A DNA stretch of 64,000 nucleotides. It comes from Methylopila sp. M107. GTDB lineage: Bacteria; Pseudomonadota; Alphaproteobacteria; Rhizobiales; Methylopilaceae. This document shows positions 34,336 to 43,132 of this stretch, piece by piece. The DNA is taken from assembly GCF_000384475.1 (NCBI RefSeq), contig NZ_ARWB01000001.1:3351039-3415038 (forward strand), written 5' to 3'. Position 1 is the stretch's first letter, and each line of letters begins with the position of its first letter. The position numbers and the translations under genes were made by a program. The notes beneath the pieces are model-generated. The model was given only the letters and a program-made list of their open reading frames with translations. It did no database searches and was not told where the DNA came from.

Positions 34336-34908
34336 ATGACCGATCTGAAGATCCAGCGGCTCTGCGTGATCGTGATGGGGCCGTCGGGCGTCGGGAAGAC
34401 CACGGTGGCGCAGGGCGTCGCCGAGCGGCTCGGTTGGCGCTTCGCGGAGGCCGACGAGTTTCATTCGAAGGCGAACATCGAGAAGATGTCGAACGGAATA
34501 CCGCTCGACGATGAGGACCGCTGGCCGTGGCTCGGCTCCATCCGCGACTGGATGAGCGCGCAGGCCGACGCCGAGCGGGACACCGTGATCACCTGCTCGG
34601 CGTTGAAGCGGCGCTACCGCGACGTGCTGCGCCAGGCTTCGCCGCGCGTCCGTTTTCTCGAACTCGTCGCCGACGCCGAACTGGTCGAGAAGCGGCTGGC
34701 GAAGCGCCAGGGTCATTACATGCCGGCTTCCCTGCTCGCCTCGCAGTTCGCGGCGCTCGAGCCGCTCGGGGCCGACGAGGACGGCGTGGAGGTGAACGTC
34801 GCGGCCGATCCCGCCACGATCGTCGCGAACGCGATCGTGGCGCTCGGCCTGACCCCGCCGCCGCCGGCGACGCGCCCCGGCGCGGCGGCGCTGCACGTCG
34901 GCCGCTGA
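34336..34908 (+). CDS. gntK: Gluconokinase
   Basis: 190 residues. P-loop GPSGVGKTT at residues 15-23, then ADEFHSKANIEKMSNGIPLDDEDRWPWL, the gluconokinase signature, and CSALKRRYRDVLR. GGGAGG precedes the start; the ATG at 34336 was preferred over 34321. Phosphorylates gluconate to 6-phosphogluconate. A GntP-type permease gene lies 1 kb further on (35901), so they may form a gluconate-use unit, separated here by the DUF1287 gene on the other strand. Confidence 0.93.
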   Translation: MTDLKIQRLCVIVMGPSGVGKTTVAQGVAERLGWRFAEADEFHSKANIEKMSNGIPLDDEDRWPWLGSIRDWMSAQADAERDTVITCSALKRRYRDVLRQASPRVRFLELVADAELVEKRLAKRQGHYMPASLLASQFAALEPLGADEDGVEVNVAADPATIVANAIVALGLTPPPPATRPGAAALHVGR

Positions 34909-34935
34909 AAGCGTAGCGACTTCGGTCTCCGCCGC

Positions 34936-35078
34936 GTCATGCCCGGACTTGATCCTGGCATCCATCTGAGGGAATTCGGATCTTTCCGGGTTCCCTGCTG
35001 CAAGGCGACGTCGGAACCAACCGACTTCGTGGCCGCGTCCGCGGCCGATGGATCGCCGGGTCAAGCCCGGCGATGACG
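34936..35078. repeat. Intergenic palindromic repeat pair
   Basis: Left unit cgtcatgcccggacttgatc and right unit cgccgggtcaagcccggcga with gtcat...atgac ends; same family as 18759-18858 and 59769-59861. Between the convergent gluconokinase and DUF1287 genes. Confidence 0.65.
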
Positions 35079-35110
35079 ACCTGGATTGAGCGCATCTTGC
35101 TCAAACAAGC

Positions 35111-35719
35111 TCAGGCGCTCGGCGGAAAGCGGAAGCGGCCGACGATGCGGAACGCGAACAGCGTGTCCTCGATCCTGGCCCCGGACCCGATATTGTGCAG
35201 GAGAAGCGGACGCGCGCCGTCCGACGATCTTTTGGCCGTCACGATCGCGATGTGCGGCAGCTCGCCCGGCAACCGCTGGGTGACGAGGTCGCCCGGCCCG
35301 TAGTCCGACGCCTGCGTGGTCGCGGGCAGCGCCGCGCCGCGCCGGCGGAAGAAAGTCTCGAGGTTCGGCACGCGGCGGTGGTCGATGTTGCGATCGGGAC
35401 GCCGCACGCCCCAGCTCTTCGGATAGGCGGAGAACGCCGCCGCCATGTCCTCGTGGACAAGCTTCTGCAGATCGAGCCCGAACGCCGCGCGATAGGCGCG
35501 CACCACGACGTCGGTGCATACGCCGCGCTCCGGGGCGACGTCTCCGCCCGGATAGGAGAGGGCGACGTAGGCCGGATCGTAGATCGTCGTCACGCCGAGC
35601 TGCGCCTCCGCGGCCGAAACGAGCCGCGCCGTCCAGTCGGCCGGGTCGGCGAGGCCCCTGCGCGGCGCGACGAGCGTCGCGGCGAGCGCGGCCAGCATGG
35701 CGCGGCGGTCGAGCGGCAT
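35111..35719 (-). CDS. DUF1287 family exported protein (NlpC/P60-like fold)
   Basis: 202 residues. Signal region DRRAMLAALAATLVAPRRGLA (Tat-like twin Arg), then TIYDPAYVALSYPGGDVAPERGVCTDVVVRAYR (the Cys of the NlpC-like catalytic triad), PGDLVTQRLPGELPHIAIV (His) and HNIGSGARIEDTLF. DUF1287 proteins are periplasmic and of unknown function; the Cys/His layout suggests a peptidase-like fold. The start at 35719 matches the family. Divergent from the GntP gene. Confidence 0.83.
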   Translation of the reverse strand: MPLDRRAMLAALAATLVAPRRGLADPADWTARLVSAAEAQLGVTTIYDPAYVALSYPGGDVAPERGVCTDVVVRAYRAAFGLDLQKLVHEDMAAAFSAYPKSWGVRRPDRNIDHRRVPNLETFFRRRGAALPATTQASDYGPGDLVTQRLPGELPHIAIVTAKRSSDGARPLLLHNIGSGARIEDTLFAFRIVGRFRFPPSA

Positions 35720-35900
35720 GCGTTGTCCCCCGTCTTTTTTCAGCGCCTGATTGCCCGGCGGGATTCCGGCGCAATTGGGACACGGGCGCGGACGCAAAGT
35801 GGCGTTCCGTTGTGCTGAGGGTTGAAACCTCCGTGAGAAGCGCGACCATCGCTTCTGCACTTTTCCGTCGAGCGCCGCTCAAGAGCGCAAGGAGACGCCC

Positions 35901-37286
35901 ATGCCGCCCGCCGCCGCCACGCCCGCGCTCGGCGCAGGGCCCCTGCTGCTGATCGCCGCCTGCGCGATCCTCGCGCTTCTCGTGCTCATCATGCGGTTCC
36001 GGATGCACGCGTTCCTCGCGCTCATCCTGGTCAGCCTGCTGACCGCCTTCGCGGCCGGCATCCCGCCCGAGAAGGTCGTCAAGACTCTGGTCGGCGGCTT
36101 CGGCGAGACGCTTGGCACCGTGGCGCTGCTGGTCGGCCTCGGCGCGATGCTGGGGCGGTTGGTCGAGGTCTCGGGCGGCGCGCAGGCGCTCGCCGACGAC
36201 CTGATCAAACTGTTCGGCGAGAAACGGGCGCCGTTCGCGCTCGGCGTCGCGTCGCTGATCTTCGGTTTTCCGATCTTCTTCGACGCCGGCCTCGTCGTCA
36301 TGCTGCCGATCATCTTCTCGGTCGCGAAGCGCCTCGGCGGGGGGCTGCTGCGTTACGGCATCCCGGCCGCCGGCGCGTTCTCGGTCATGCACGTCTTCGT
36401 GCCGCCGCATCCGGGACCCGTCGCCGCGAGCGAGCTTCTGAAGTCCGACGTCGGCCTCGTGATGCTGCTCGGCCTCTTGGTCGCGATCCCGACCTGGTAC
36501 GTCACGAGCTATCTGTTCGGCCTGTGGATCGGCAAGCGCATCGACGTGAAGGTGCCGGAGATCCTGACCGGCGGATCGCAGGTCGCGCATGATCCGAACC
36601 CGCCCAAATCCTCGACGGTGATCGGCCTGCTGCTGCTGCCGCTGCTGATCATCTTCGTCAACACCGGGCTCGATTTCCTCGCCGCGGCCGAAGTGCTCGA
36701 CCGCAAGGCGCACTGGTTCCAGGTGGCGCGCGGGCTCTGCTCGACCCCGATCGCGCTGCTGGTCGCGGTGCTGGTCGGCTCGGTCGTGCTCGGCACCGGG
36801 CGAGGCCGCGGCCGCATTGAGGTCGAGAAGCTGCTCGACGGCGCGCTCGGGCCGATCTGCGCCATCACGCTGATCACGGGCGCGGGCGGCATGTTCGGCG
36901 GCGTGCTGCGCGAGAGCGGCATCGGCGCCGCGCTTTCTCAGACGCTGAACGACCTCGGCATGCACGTCTTCATCGCGGGCTACGTCATCGCCGCGGCGCT
37001 CCGCATCGCGCAGGGCTCGGCGACGGTCGCGCTGATCACGGCGGCCGGCCTCGTGCAACCGGCCGTCCAGGCCGCCGGCTATGAGGGGACGGACCGCGCG
37101 GCGATCGTGCTCGCGCTCGCGGCGGGCTCGGTGATCGCGAGCCATGTCAACGATTCAGGATTCTGGCTGGTCGGCCGCTTCTACGACATGGACCTGAAAA
37201 CCACGCTGAAGACCTGGACGGTGCTAGAGACCCTGATCAGCGTGATGGGGTTTGCGATGGCGGCGCTGATCTTCGTGGTGTTCTGA
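35901..37286 (+). CDS. GntP family gluconate:H+ symporter
   Basis: 461 residues, about 12-14 TM helices. Signature segments: RFRMHAFLALILVSLLTAFAAGI, LGFPIFFDAGLVVMLPIIF-like FGFPIFFDAGLVVMLPIIFSVAK, HVFVPPHPGPVAAS, and a C-terminal VIASHVNDSGFWL. The GntP/GntT family takes up gluconate or related hexonates with protons across the inner membrane. GGAGA lies before the ATG. Functional pairing with the gluconokinase at 34336 is likely though they are separate units. Confidence 0.93.
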   Translation: MPPAAATPALGAGPLLLIAACAILALLVLIMRFRMHAFLALILVSLLTAFAAGIPPEKVVKTLVGGFGETLGTVALLVGLGAMLGRLVEVSGGAQALADDLIKLFGEKRAPFALGVASLIFGFPIFFDAGLVVMLPIIFSVAKRLGGGLLRYGIPAAGAFSVMHVFVPPHPGPVAASELLKSDVGLVMLLGLLVAIPTWYVTSYLFGLWIGKRIDVKVPEILTGGSQVAHDPNPPKSSTVIGLLLLPLLIIFVNTGLDFLAAAEVLDRKAHWFQVARGLCSTPIALLVAVLVGSVVLGTGRGRGRIEVEKLLDGALGPICAITLITGAGGMFGGVLRESGIGAALSQTLNDLGMHVFIAGYVIAAALRIAQGSATVALITAAGLVQPAVQAAGYEGTDRAAIVLALAAGSVIASHVNDSGFWLVGRFYDMDLKTTLKTWTVLETLISVMGFAMAALIFVVF

Positions 37287-37305
37287 CGGCGCCGACTCCG
37301 GCGCT

Positions 37306-37404
37306 GTCATTCCGGCCGAAGGGCCGGAATCCAGAAACGCATAGGCTTCAGGGCTTCGCGGAGACGGTCGTGGTTCTGGATTCCAGCCCTTCGGCCGGAA
37401 TGAC
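37306..37404. repeat. Palindromic intergenic repeat (gtcattccggcc...)
   Basis: tcattccggccgaagggccg at the left and cagcccttcggccggaatga at the right are reverse complements, with ccagaa...ttctgg extending the arms. Same family as 59622-59729. Confidence 0.85.
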
Positions 37405-37445
37405 GGTCTCTACTGCGCAGCCCCTTTCCGGAGGCTCGAAAACAC

Positions 37446-37874
37446 ATGATCTGGGGCCAACTGGCGCTCGTCGTCGCGGCGCTGTTCGCGGGGGCCGCGC
37501 TCTACATCAACGTCGCCGAGCATCCGGCGCGGCGCGGGCTCGAGATCGGCCCGGCGCTGACGCAGTGGAAGCCGGCCTATGCGCGCGGTCTCGTCATGCA
37601 GAGCTCGCTCGCGATCCTCGGCTTCGTGCTCGGCGCGATCGCGTGGGTCTCCACAGGCGGCGCCGCCTGGCTCGTCGGCGGCCTGCTGATGCTTGCGAAC
37701 TGGCCTTACACGCTTCTCGCCATCATGCCGGTCAACAAGGCGCTTCAGGCGACCGAGCCCGGCTCCGCCGGCGCCGAGACCCGCGCGCTGCTGGACCGCT
37801 GGGCGGCGCTCCACGCCGGCCGCACCGCGCTCGGCTTCGCGTCCGTGCTCGTGTTTCTCTGGGCGGGCGCCTGA
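37446..37874 (+). CDS. DUF1772-family membrane protein
   Basis: 142 residues with four hydrophobic segments. The pattern AGAALYINVAEHPARRGL, QWKPAYARGLVMQSSLAI, and LLMLANWPYTLLAIMPVNKAL, then RALLDRWAALHAGRTALGF matches the DUF1772 family (anthrone-oxygenase-like fold). Function unknown. Small-protein operon context absent; it follows the GntP gene by 160 bases, across a repeat. Confidence 0.82.
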   Translation: MIWGQLALVVAALFAGAALYINVAEHPARRGLEIGPALTQWKPAYARGLVMQSSLAILGFVLGAIAWVSTGGAAWLVGGLLMLANWPYTLLAIMPVNKALQATEPGSAGAETRALLDRWAALHAGRTALGFASVLVFLWAGA

Positions 37875-37878
37875 GCCG

Positions 37879-39900
37879 TCAGCCGGTCTTGCGCAGGGCC
37901 GTGCGGCTCTGGTCTCCTGATCCTGCCGGTGCCTCCGCCATCTTCTCGAAGCGCGACACGAAGGCGCCGACGCCGGCCGTCGCCGACCGCAGCTGGATCA
38001 CGAGACCGTCCATCTCGGCCTCCGGGATGAGCGCCTCGAAGGCGATCCAGTCCTCGCGGCCGGGAAGCGCGTCATAGCCGAGGATCTGACCGCGGCGGCC
38101 GGAGACGAGCTGCGTGAGCGCCGCCGTCGCCGAGGCCGGCGCCGTCACGGTGACGGCGAGGATCGGCTCGAGCAGCACGGAGCCCGCGGACGCCATGGCT
38201 TCCATCATCGCGATGCGGGCGGCGGCCTGGAACGCGGCGTCGGAGGAATCCACCGTGTGGAACGAGCCGTCGACCAGCGCGACCGCGAAATCGACCAATG
38301 GCGCCCCGAGCGGCCCGCGCTCGGCGAAGGCGCGCACGCCGGTCTCGACCGAGGGGATGTACTGCCGCGGCACGGCGCCGCCGACGATCCTGTCCTCGAA
38401 CACGAAGCCCGCGCCGCGCTCCAGCGGGCGGACCTCGATCTTCACGTCGCCGAACTGGCCGTGGCCGCCGCTCTGCTTCCGGTGCCGGCCGTGCGCGGAG
38501 GCGGGCGCGCGCAGCGTCTCGCGATAGCCGACGCCCGGCCGCTCCGTGGTCACCGCCACCTGGTAGCGCGAAGCGAGCCGCTCGGCCGCGACCCGCAGAT
38601 GCATCTCGCCGAGGCCGCCGAGCCTGAGTTCGCCGAGATCGGGTCGGCTTTCGAGGAAAAGCGAGGGATCCTCCTCGACAAGCTTCGACAGCGCGGCCGA
38701 CAGCCGGACGTCGTCCTTTCGGTCGCGGACATGCAGCGACACGGCGTGCATCGGCGCCGGCGCCGATGGGCCGGGCGAGGCCTCGCGGGGCGCCTCGGCG
38801 CCGAACACGGCGCCGCTCTGGACGGGGTCGAGCTTGAGGAAGCCGGCGACCTCGCCTTCGCCGGCCTCGCCGCGGCGCGTCGTCTGCTCGCCAAACAGCG
38901 AGACGAGGCCTGCGATCCTCGCGTCGCCGCCTGCGCCGATCGCATCCTCGCCTTCCCTGAACGCCCCGCGCAGCACGCGCGCCATCGTGATCTTGCCGCC
39001 GAAGCTCGGATGCGCGGTCTTCATCGCATAGGCGAGCGCCGGGCCCTCTCCGGCGAACCCGAGCCGGGCCCGGGTCTCGGCGATCCCCGGCGCTTCGTGG
39101 CGCAGCGCCTTCAAGAGGCGGGTGATCCCGTTCTCCCTCGCGGCCGAGCCGATCAGCACCGAAACGGCGTGGTTCTCGCGCAGTTCGCTCGTGAGGTCCG
39201 CAAAGATCCGGCCAGGCTCCGGCTCGACCTCCATGATGAGGTCCTCCATCAGCCGGTCGTCGTGGTCGGCGAGCGTTTCCAGCAGATGAAAGCGCTCCTC
39301 AGTCTCATGAGGGACTTCCGCGGGCGGCAGGTCGGAGGTGCGGCTGACGTCGCCCTCGCGATAGTCGAAGGCGCGATCGAGCGCGAGGTCGACGAAGCCC
39401 GTGACACGGCCGTCCGTCACGATCGGCAGCTGGCGCAGCATCAGCGGCGCGCGGGAGGCCTTCTGGAGTTCGGCGAGCGCCTCGCGCACGTCGCCCGTCG
39501 CCGCGTCGATCTTGTTGAGGAACAGAAGGTGCGGGACGCCAAGCTCCTCGAGTTCGCGCAGGACCTCCTCCAGCTGGGGCGTCTTCCGCTCGTCCGCCTC
39601 GCAGACCACGACCGCGACGTCGCAAGCCGGCAGGACGAGGCTCGCCGCATGGGAAAACTCGACCGAGCCGGGGCAGTCGATGAAGGTGTAGGCGTCGCCG
39701 AGATAGTCGACCGTCGCCGCGACCGCCTCGACCGACAGCTGGTGGGCGCGCGCCTCGGGGCTCGGATCGCCGACGCTTTTCGCCTCGCCGCGCCCGCCGG
39801 GGCCCGCCGCGCCCGCGCGTTTGAGGATGGCTTCGAACAGAGCGGTCTTGCCGCTCTGGAACGGGCCGACCAATGCGACGCAACGGGGTTTTGTGGGCAT
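37879..39900 (-). CDS. EF-G-like GTPase paralogue
   Basis: 673 residues. Domain I: G1 GPFQSGKTA (unlike GHIDAGKTT of canonical EF-G), DCPGSVEF in place of DTPGH, and NKID. Domains II-V: LVEEDPSLFLE, GLGEMHLRVAAERL, KQSGGHGQFGDVKIEV, GGAVPRQYIPSVE and the C-terminal V with SGRRGQILG. This is the EF-G paralogue group ('EF-G-like', FusA2-type) with a diverged G domain. Translation- or ribosome-related GTPase; exact role unknown. The start at 39900 follows GAGGGAG; an upstream ATG (39921) is less likely. Convergent with DUF1772. Confidence 0.88.
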   Translation of the reverse strand: MPTKPRCVALVGPFQSGKTALFEAILKRAGAAGPGGRGEAKSVGDPSPEARAHQLSVEAVAATVDYLGDAYTFIDCPGSVEFSHAASLVLPACDVAVVVCEADERKTPQLEEVLRELEELGVPHLLFLNKIDAATGDVREALAELQKASRAPLMLRQLPIVTDGRVTGFVDLALDRAFDYREGDVSRTSDLPPAEVPHETEERFHLLETLADHDDRLMEDLIMEVEPEPGRIFADLTSELRENHAVSVLIGSAARENGITRLLKALRHEAPGIAETRARLGFAGEGPALAYAMKTAHPSFGGKITMARVLRGAFREGEDAIGAGGDARIAGLVSLFGEQTTRRGEAGEGEVAGFLKLDPVQSGAVFGAEAPREASPGPSAPAPMHAVSLHVRDRKDDVRLSAALSKLVEEDPSLFLESRPDLGELRLGGLGEMHLRVAAERLASRYQVAVTTERPGVGYRETLRAPASAHGRHRKQSGGHGQFGDVKIEVRPLERGAGFVFEDRIVGGAVPRQYIPSVETGVRAFAERGPLGAPLVDFAVALVDGSFHTVDSSDAAFQAAARIAMMEAMASAGSVLLEPILAVTVTAPASATAALTQLVSGRRGQILGYDALPGREDWIAFEALIPEAEMDGLVIQLRSATAGVGAFVSRFEKMAEAPAGSGDQSRTALRKTG

Positions 39901-40100
39901 TGCCGACACTCCCTCGGTCATTTTGTCGCGGATGCTACGCCGTCCCTTCCCCGGCGCAAATCGATTTCGGGACGGCGCCTCGAAAGGATGATCGGCCTCC
40001 TTTTGTCTATTGTGCGGAAGCAGGCCGGTGATCTCGCGCTGAACTGGCTGGCGCGCTATCTGTGTCGTCGAGGGTCGGCGGCGTCGAGGAAACAGAAGCC

Positions 40101-40994
40101 ATGCGTTGGGACGATTTTCGGCGAAGCGAGAATGTTGACGACGTCCGCGACCAGGGCGGCGGAGGCGGCTTCCGCTTTCCGGGCGGCGGCGGCGGTATCG
40201 GCATCGGCGGCCTGATCGTCGTCGGACTGGTGTCCTGGGCGTTCGGCATCGACCCGCGGCTGATCCTGTCGGGGCTCGAAAGCATCCAGGGCGGCGGCTC
40301 CGGCTACGAGCAGCAGGCGCCGGGCCAGAAGCGCGAGCTCAGCCAGGAAGAAAAGAAGCAGGGCGAATTCGTCGGCGCGGTGCTCGCCCAGACGGAGGAC
40401 GTCTGGACCGAACTGTTCAAGGCCACCGGCCAGCAATACCGCCAGCCGCGCCTCACGCTGTTCAGCGGCCAGACGCGCTCGGCCTGCGGCCGCGCGGCGG
40501 CGCAGATGGGTCCGTTCTACTGCCCGGACGATCAGCGCGTGTATCTCGACACGGAGTTCTTCGACGAACTCAGCCAGAAATTCCGGGCGCCGGGCGACTT
40601 CGCGCGCGCCTATGTCATCGCGCATGAGGTCGGGCACCACGTCCAGAACCAGCTCGGCATCATGGCGAAGACCATGCAGGCGCGCGAGCGCGCCAACTCG
40701 GAAGAGGAGGCGAACGCGATCTCGGTTCGCGTCGAGCTTCAGGCGGACTGTTTCGCGGGCGTCTGGGCCAACCGCGCGCAGGCGAGGTTCAACATCATCG
40801 AGGCGGGCGACGTCGACAGCGCGCTCAGGGCCGCAACCGCGATCGGCGACGACACGCTGCAGAAGCGCATGGGCGGCGCCGTGGTGCCGGACAGCTTCAC
40901 GCACGGCTCCTCGGCCCAGCGCGTGAAATGGTTCAAGACCGGCTTCCAGAGCGGCGACCCGAAGAGCTGCAACACCTTCTCGGGCTCGCTCTGA
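40101..40994 (+). CDS. YpfJ-family neutral zinc metallopeptidase
   Basis: 297 residues. N-terminus is Gly-rich with RRSENVDDVRDQGG, then a TM helix (IGGLIVVGLVSWAFGI, about residues 35-55), and a periplasmic zincin domain with YVIAHEVGHHVQNQLG (HExxH; residues 175-179) and later VELQADCFAGVWA (Glu/Asp ligand). This is the putative neutral zinc metallopeptidase family (PF04228). Membrane-anchored; substrates unknown. AGAAGCC-ATG start. Confidence 0.92.
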   Translation: MRWDDFRRSENVDDVRDQGGGGGFRFPGGGGGIGIGGLIVVGLVSWAFGIDPRLILSGLESIQGGGSGYEQQAPGQKRELSQEEKKQGEFVGAVLAQTEDVWTELFKATGQQYRQPRLTLFSGQTRSACGRAAAQMGPFYCPDDQRVYLDTEFFDELSQKFRAPGDFARAYVIAHEVGHHVQNQLGIMAKTMQARERANSEEEANAISVRVELQADCFAGVWANRAQARFNIIEAGDVDSALRAATAIGDDTLQKRMGGAVVPDSFTHGSSAQRVKWFKTGFQSGDPKSCNTFSGSL

Positions 40995-41055
40995 GCGAAG
41001 GTCCCGCGAAGGGCTGACGGCGACGCAACGGGCATGCGATGGCGGGAGGCTGCCC

Positions 41056-42297
41056 TCAGGCCGGCCCCGCCATCAGCGCCTTCGGGTCGTCCGCATGGAC
41101 GACGAGTTCCGGCGAGGGCGACCTGCCGGCCTCGATCAGCCGCTTGGCCACCATGTAGACGCGGCCGTCATTGACGGCGTCGACGGCCAGAAGCTCTTCG
41201 CCCCGATAGTACCAGAACGACCGCGCGGCGCCGGCGCCCGGGCGGGTCACGACGCGATCGTAGCCGGACGACAGGCCCGCGATCTGCAGCTTGACGTCGA
41301 ACTGGTCGGACCAGAACCAGGGCTTCGCCGCGAAGCCTTCGGAACGGCCCAGAATGCTCGCGGCGGCCGCCTCGCCCTGATCGATCGCGTTGCCGACGCT
41401 TTCCAGCCGAATGCGTTGTCCGCGCCAGAGAAACGAGGCGCAGTCGCCGACGGCGAATATAAGCGGGTCGCTCGTCGCGAGATGCGCGTCCACCAGCACG
41501 CCGTCGTCCGTCTCCAGCCCGGCGGCGACCGCGAGCTCCACATTGGGCTGGACGCCGATCCCGACGATCGCGAAGTCGACGGCGATCCTCGCGCCGTCGC
41601 CAAGCGTCGCATGGTCGATCCGGCCATGCGCGCCGCCGAGCGACGCCAGCGTCGTCGCCTCGCGGAGATCGACGCCGTGCGAGCGATGCAGCTCCCTGAA
41701 GAAGGTCGAGGTCTCGGCGGCGGCGACGCGGCCGAGAATGCGCGGACCCGCCTCGATCAGAGTTACGTCGAGCCCGAGCTTGGAGGCGACCGCCGCGGCC
41801 TCGAGGCCGACATATCCGCCGCCGACCACAAGCGCGCGCCGTCCCGGCCGGAACGCGCCGGACATGGCGGCGATGTCCCGGATCGTGCGGATCGCATAGA
41901 CGCCGTCAAGTTCGCCGCCGATCGCGGCCGGGAGGGTTTTGGGACGCGCGCCGGTCGCGAGCACGAGGCGCGCGTAGGGGAAGGCGCGGCCGTCGGCCAG
42001 AACGACCTCGCGGCTCCGCCTGTCGATGCGTTCGACGCGGGCAGAGAGAAGCAGCTCGATGTCCTTCTGGGCGTAGAAGGACGACGGCTTCAGCAGCAGC
42101 CTGTCCTCGCTCATCTCGCCGAGCAGATAGGCCTTGGAGAGCGGCGGGCGTTGATAGGGCGGGCTCGCCTCCTCGCCGATGAGGGCGATGGGGCCGGCGT
42201 GTCCGAAATCGCGTAGCTTCGCGGCGGTGGAGAAGCCGGCCTGTCCCGCCCCGACGATCACCACCGGCGCCGCGCCATCCATCGGTTCCGCGTTCAT
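41056..42297 (-). CDS. Ferredoxin-reductase-like FAD flavoprotein
   Basis: 413 residues. FAD motif IVGAGQAGFSTA, second Rossmann motif VVGGGYVGLEAAAVASKLGLDVTLIE for NADH, then FAVGDCASF and the C-terminal SVGNAIDQGEAAAASILG. It belongs to the rhodocoxin/putidaredoxin-type reductases that pass electrons from NAD(P)H to a [2Fe-2S] ferredoxin for P450s or dioxygenases. No ferredoxin gene is adjacent; the P450 gene (43133-44368) lies beyond the PdxH-like gene, so a functional link is possible but not shown. Confidence 0.9.
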   Translation of the reverse strand: MNAEPMDGAAPVVIVGAGQAGFSTAAKLRDFGHAGPIALIGEEASPPYQRPPLSKAYLLGEMSEDRLLLKPSSFYAQKDIELLLSARVERIDRRSREVVLADGRAFPYARLVLATGARPKTLPAAIGGELDGVYAIRTIRDIAAMSGAFRPGRRALVVGGGYVGLEAAAVASKLGLDVTLIEAGPRILGRVAAAETSTFFRELHRSHGVDLREATTLASLGGAHGRIDHATLGDGARIAVDFAIVGIGVQPNVELAVAAGLETDDGVLVDAHLATSDPLIFAVGDCASFLWRGQRIRLESVGNAIDQGEAAAASILGRSEGFAAKPWFWSDQFDVKLQIAGLSSGYDRVVTRPGAGAARSFWYYRGEELLAVDAVNDGRVYMVAKRLIEAGRSPSPELVVHADDPKALMAGPA

Positions 42298-42459
42298 CGT
42301 CGACCCGGTGTCAGGGGTTGCGCCCGATCGGCCGGACCCGGCGCGGCGTGCGAGGAACCCGTCTCTAACATCGCGCGGCCGGCGACGCGAAGCGCTACGC
42401 AGCGCGAACTGGCGGCGCGGCGGCGATCCGGGCTATGTCCGGCCATCGCAAACGACGGG

Positions 42460-43125
42460 ATGACGATCGTGACGATGAGAGAAGACCTCCGCGGGCTCGC
42501 TTCACTGCAGGGCCCGTTCCCGACCTTCGATCCTGACGCGGCGCCGGACGCGCCGCTGCCGCTGTTCCTCGACTGGCTCGGCGCGGCGCTGAAGGCCGGG
42601 ATCGCGGAAGCGCATGCGATGACGCTCTCGACGGTCGACCAGGACGGCCATCCGGACGCGCGCGTCCTGATCCTGAAGAATGTCGACGAAGACGGCTGGC
42701 ATTTCGCCACCACGCGGACCGGTCCGAAGGGCCGGCAGATCTTCTCCAACCCGCATGTCGCCATGACGTTCTACTGGCAGCCGCTCGGGCGCCAGGTGCG
42801 CATCCGCGGCATCGGGTTCGACGTCGGCGCGGCCGCGCGCGACGAGGATTTCCGCGCCCGGACGTTCGAGGCGCGGGCGAGAGGCCTCATCGGCCGCCAG
42901 AGCGAGGTTCTGCCCGACGAAAGCCTGCTCGACGCGGGCGTCGTCGAACAAACCGCCCGGCTCAAGGACGACCCGAGGCTCGTGCCGGCGAACTGGGGCG
43001 TCTACGCGGTCCGGGCGTCGGAGATCGAGTTCTGGCAGGCGCGCGAGGACCGGTTGCACACGAGGCTGCGATACCGGCAGGCGGGCGAGAGTGGCCGCTG
43101 GGTGCGCGAGCGCCTCTGGCCCTGA
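42460..43125 (+). CDS. PdxH-like pyridoxamine 5'-phosphate oxidase family protein
   Basis: 221 residues. FMN-binding split-barrel core: AMTLSTVDQDGHPDARVLILKNVDEDGWHFATTRTGPKGRQIFSNPHVAMTFYWQPLGRQVRIRG, followed by RRLGIGRQSEVL-like GLIGRQSEVLPDES and a C-terminal WGVYAVRASEIEFWQAREDRLHTRLRYRQ, the pyridoxal-phosphate-synthase C-terminal region. It may be a second, diverged PdxH; the PLP-salvage role is likely but other substrates are possible. An ATG at 42475 is an alternative start. Convergent with the P450. Confidence 0.83.
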   Translation: MTIVTMREDLRGLASLQGPFPTFDPDAAPDAPLPLFLDWLGAALKAGIAEAHAMTLSTVDQDGHPDARVLILKNVDEDGWHFATTRTGPKGRQIFSNPHVAMTFYWQPLGRQVRIRGIGFDVGAAARDEDFRARTFEARARGLIGRQSEVLPDESLLDAGVVEQTARLKDDPRLVPANWGVYAVRASEIEFWQAREDRLHTRLRYRQAGESGRWVRERLWP

Positions 43126-43132
43126 GGCGTCG

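Noticed and set aside
35061-37145. 694-codon open frame on the minus strand
   Set aside because: Antisense shadow of the GntP gene; low-complexity His/Asp/Arg-rich and no family pattern.
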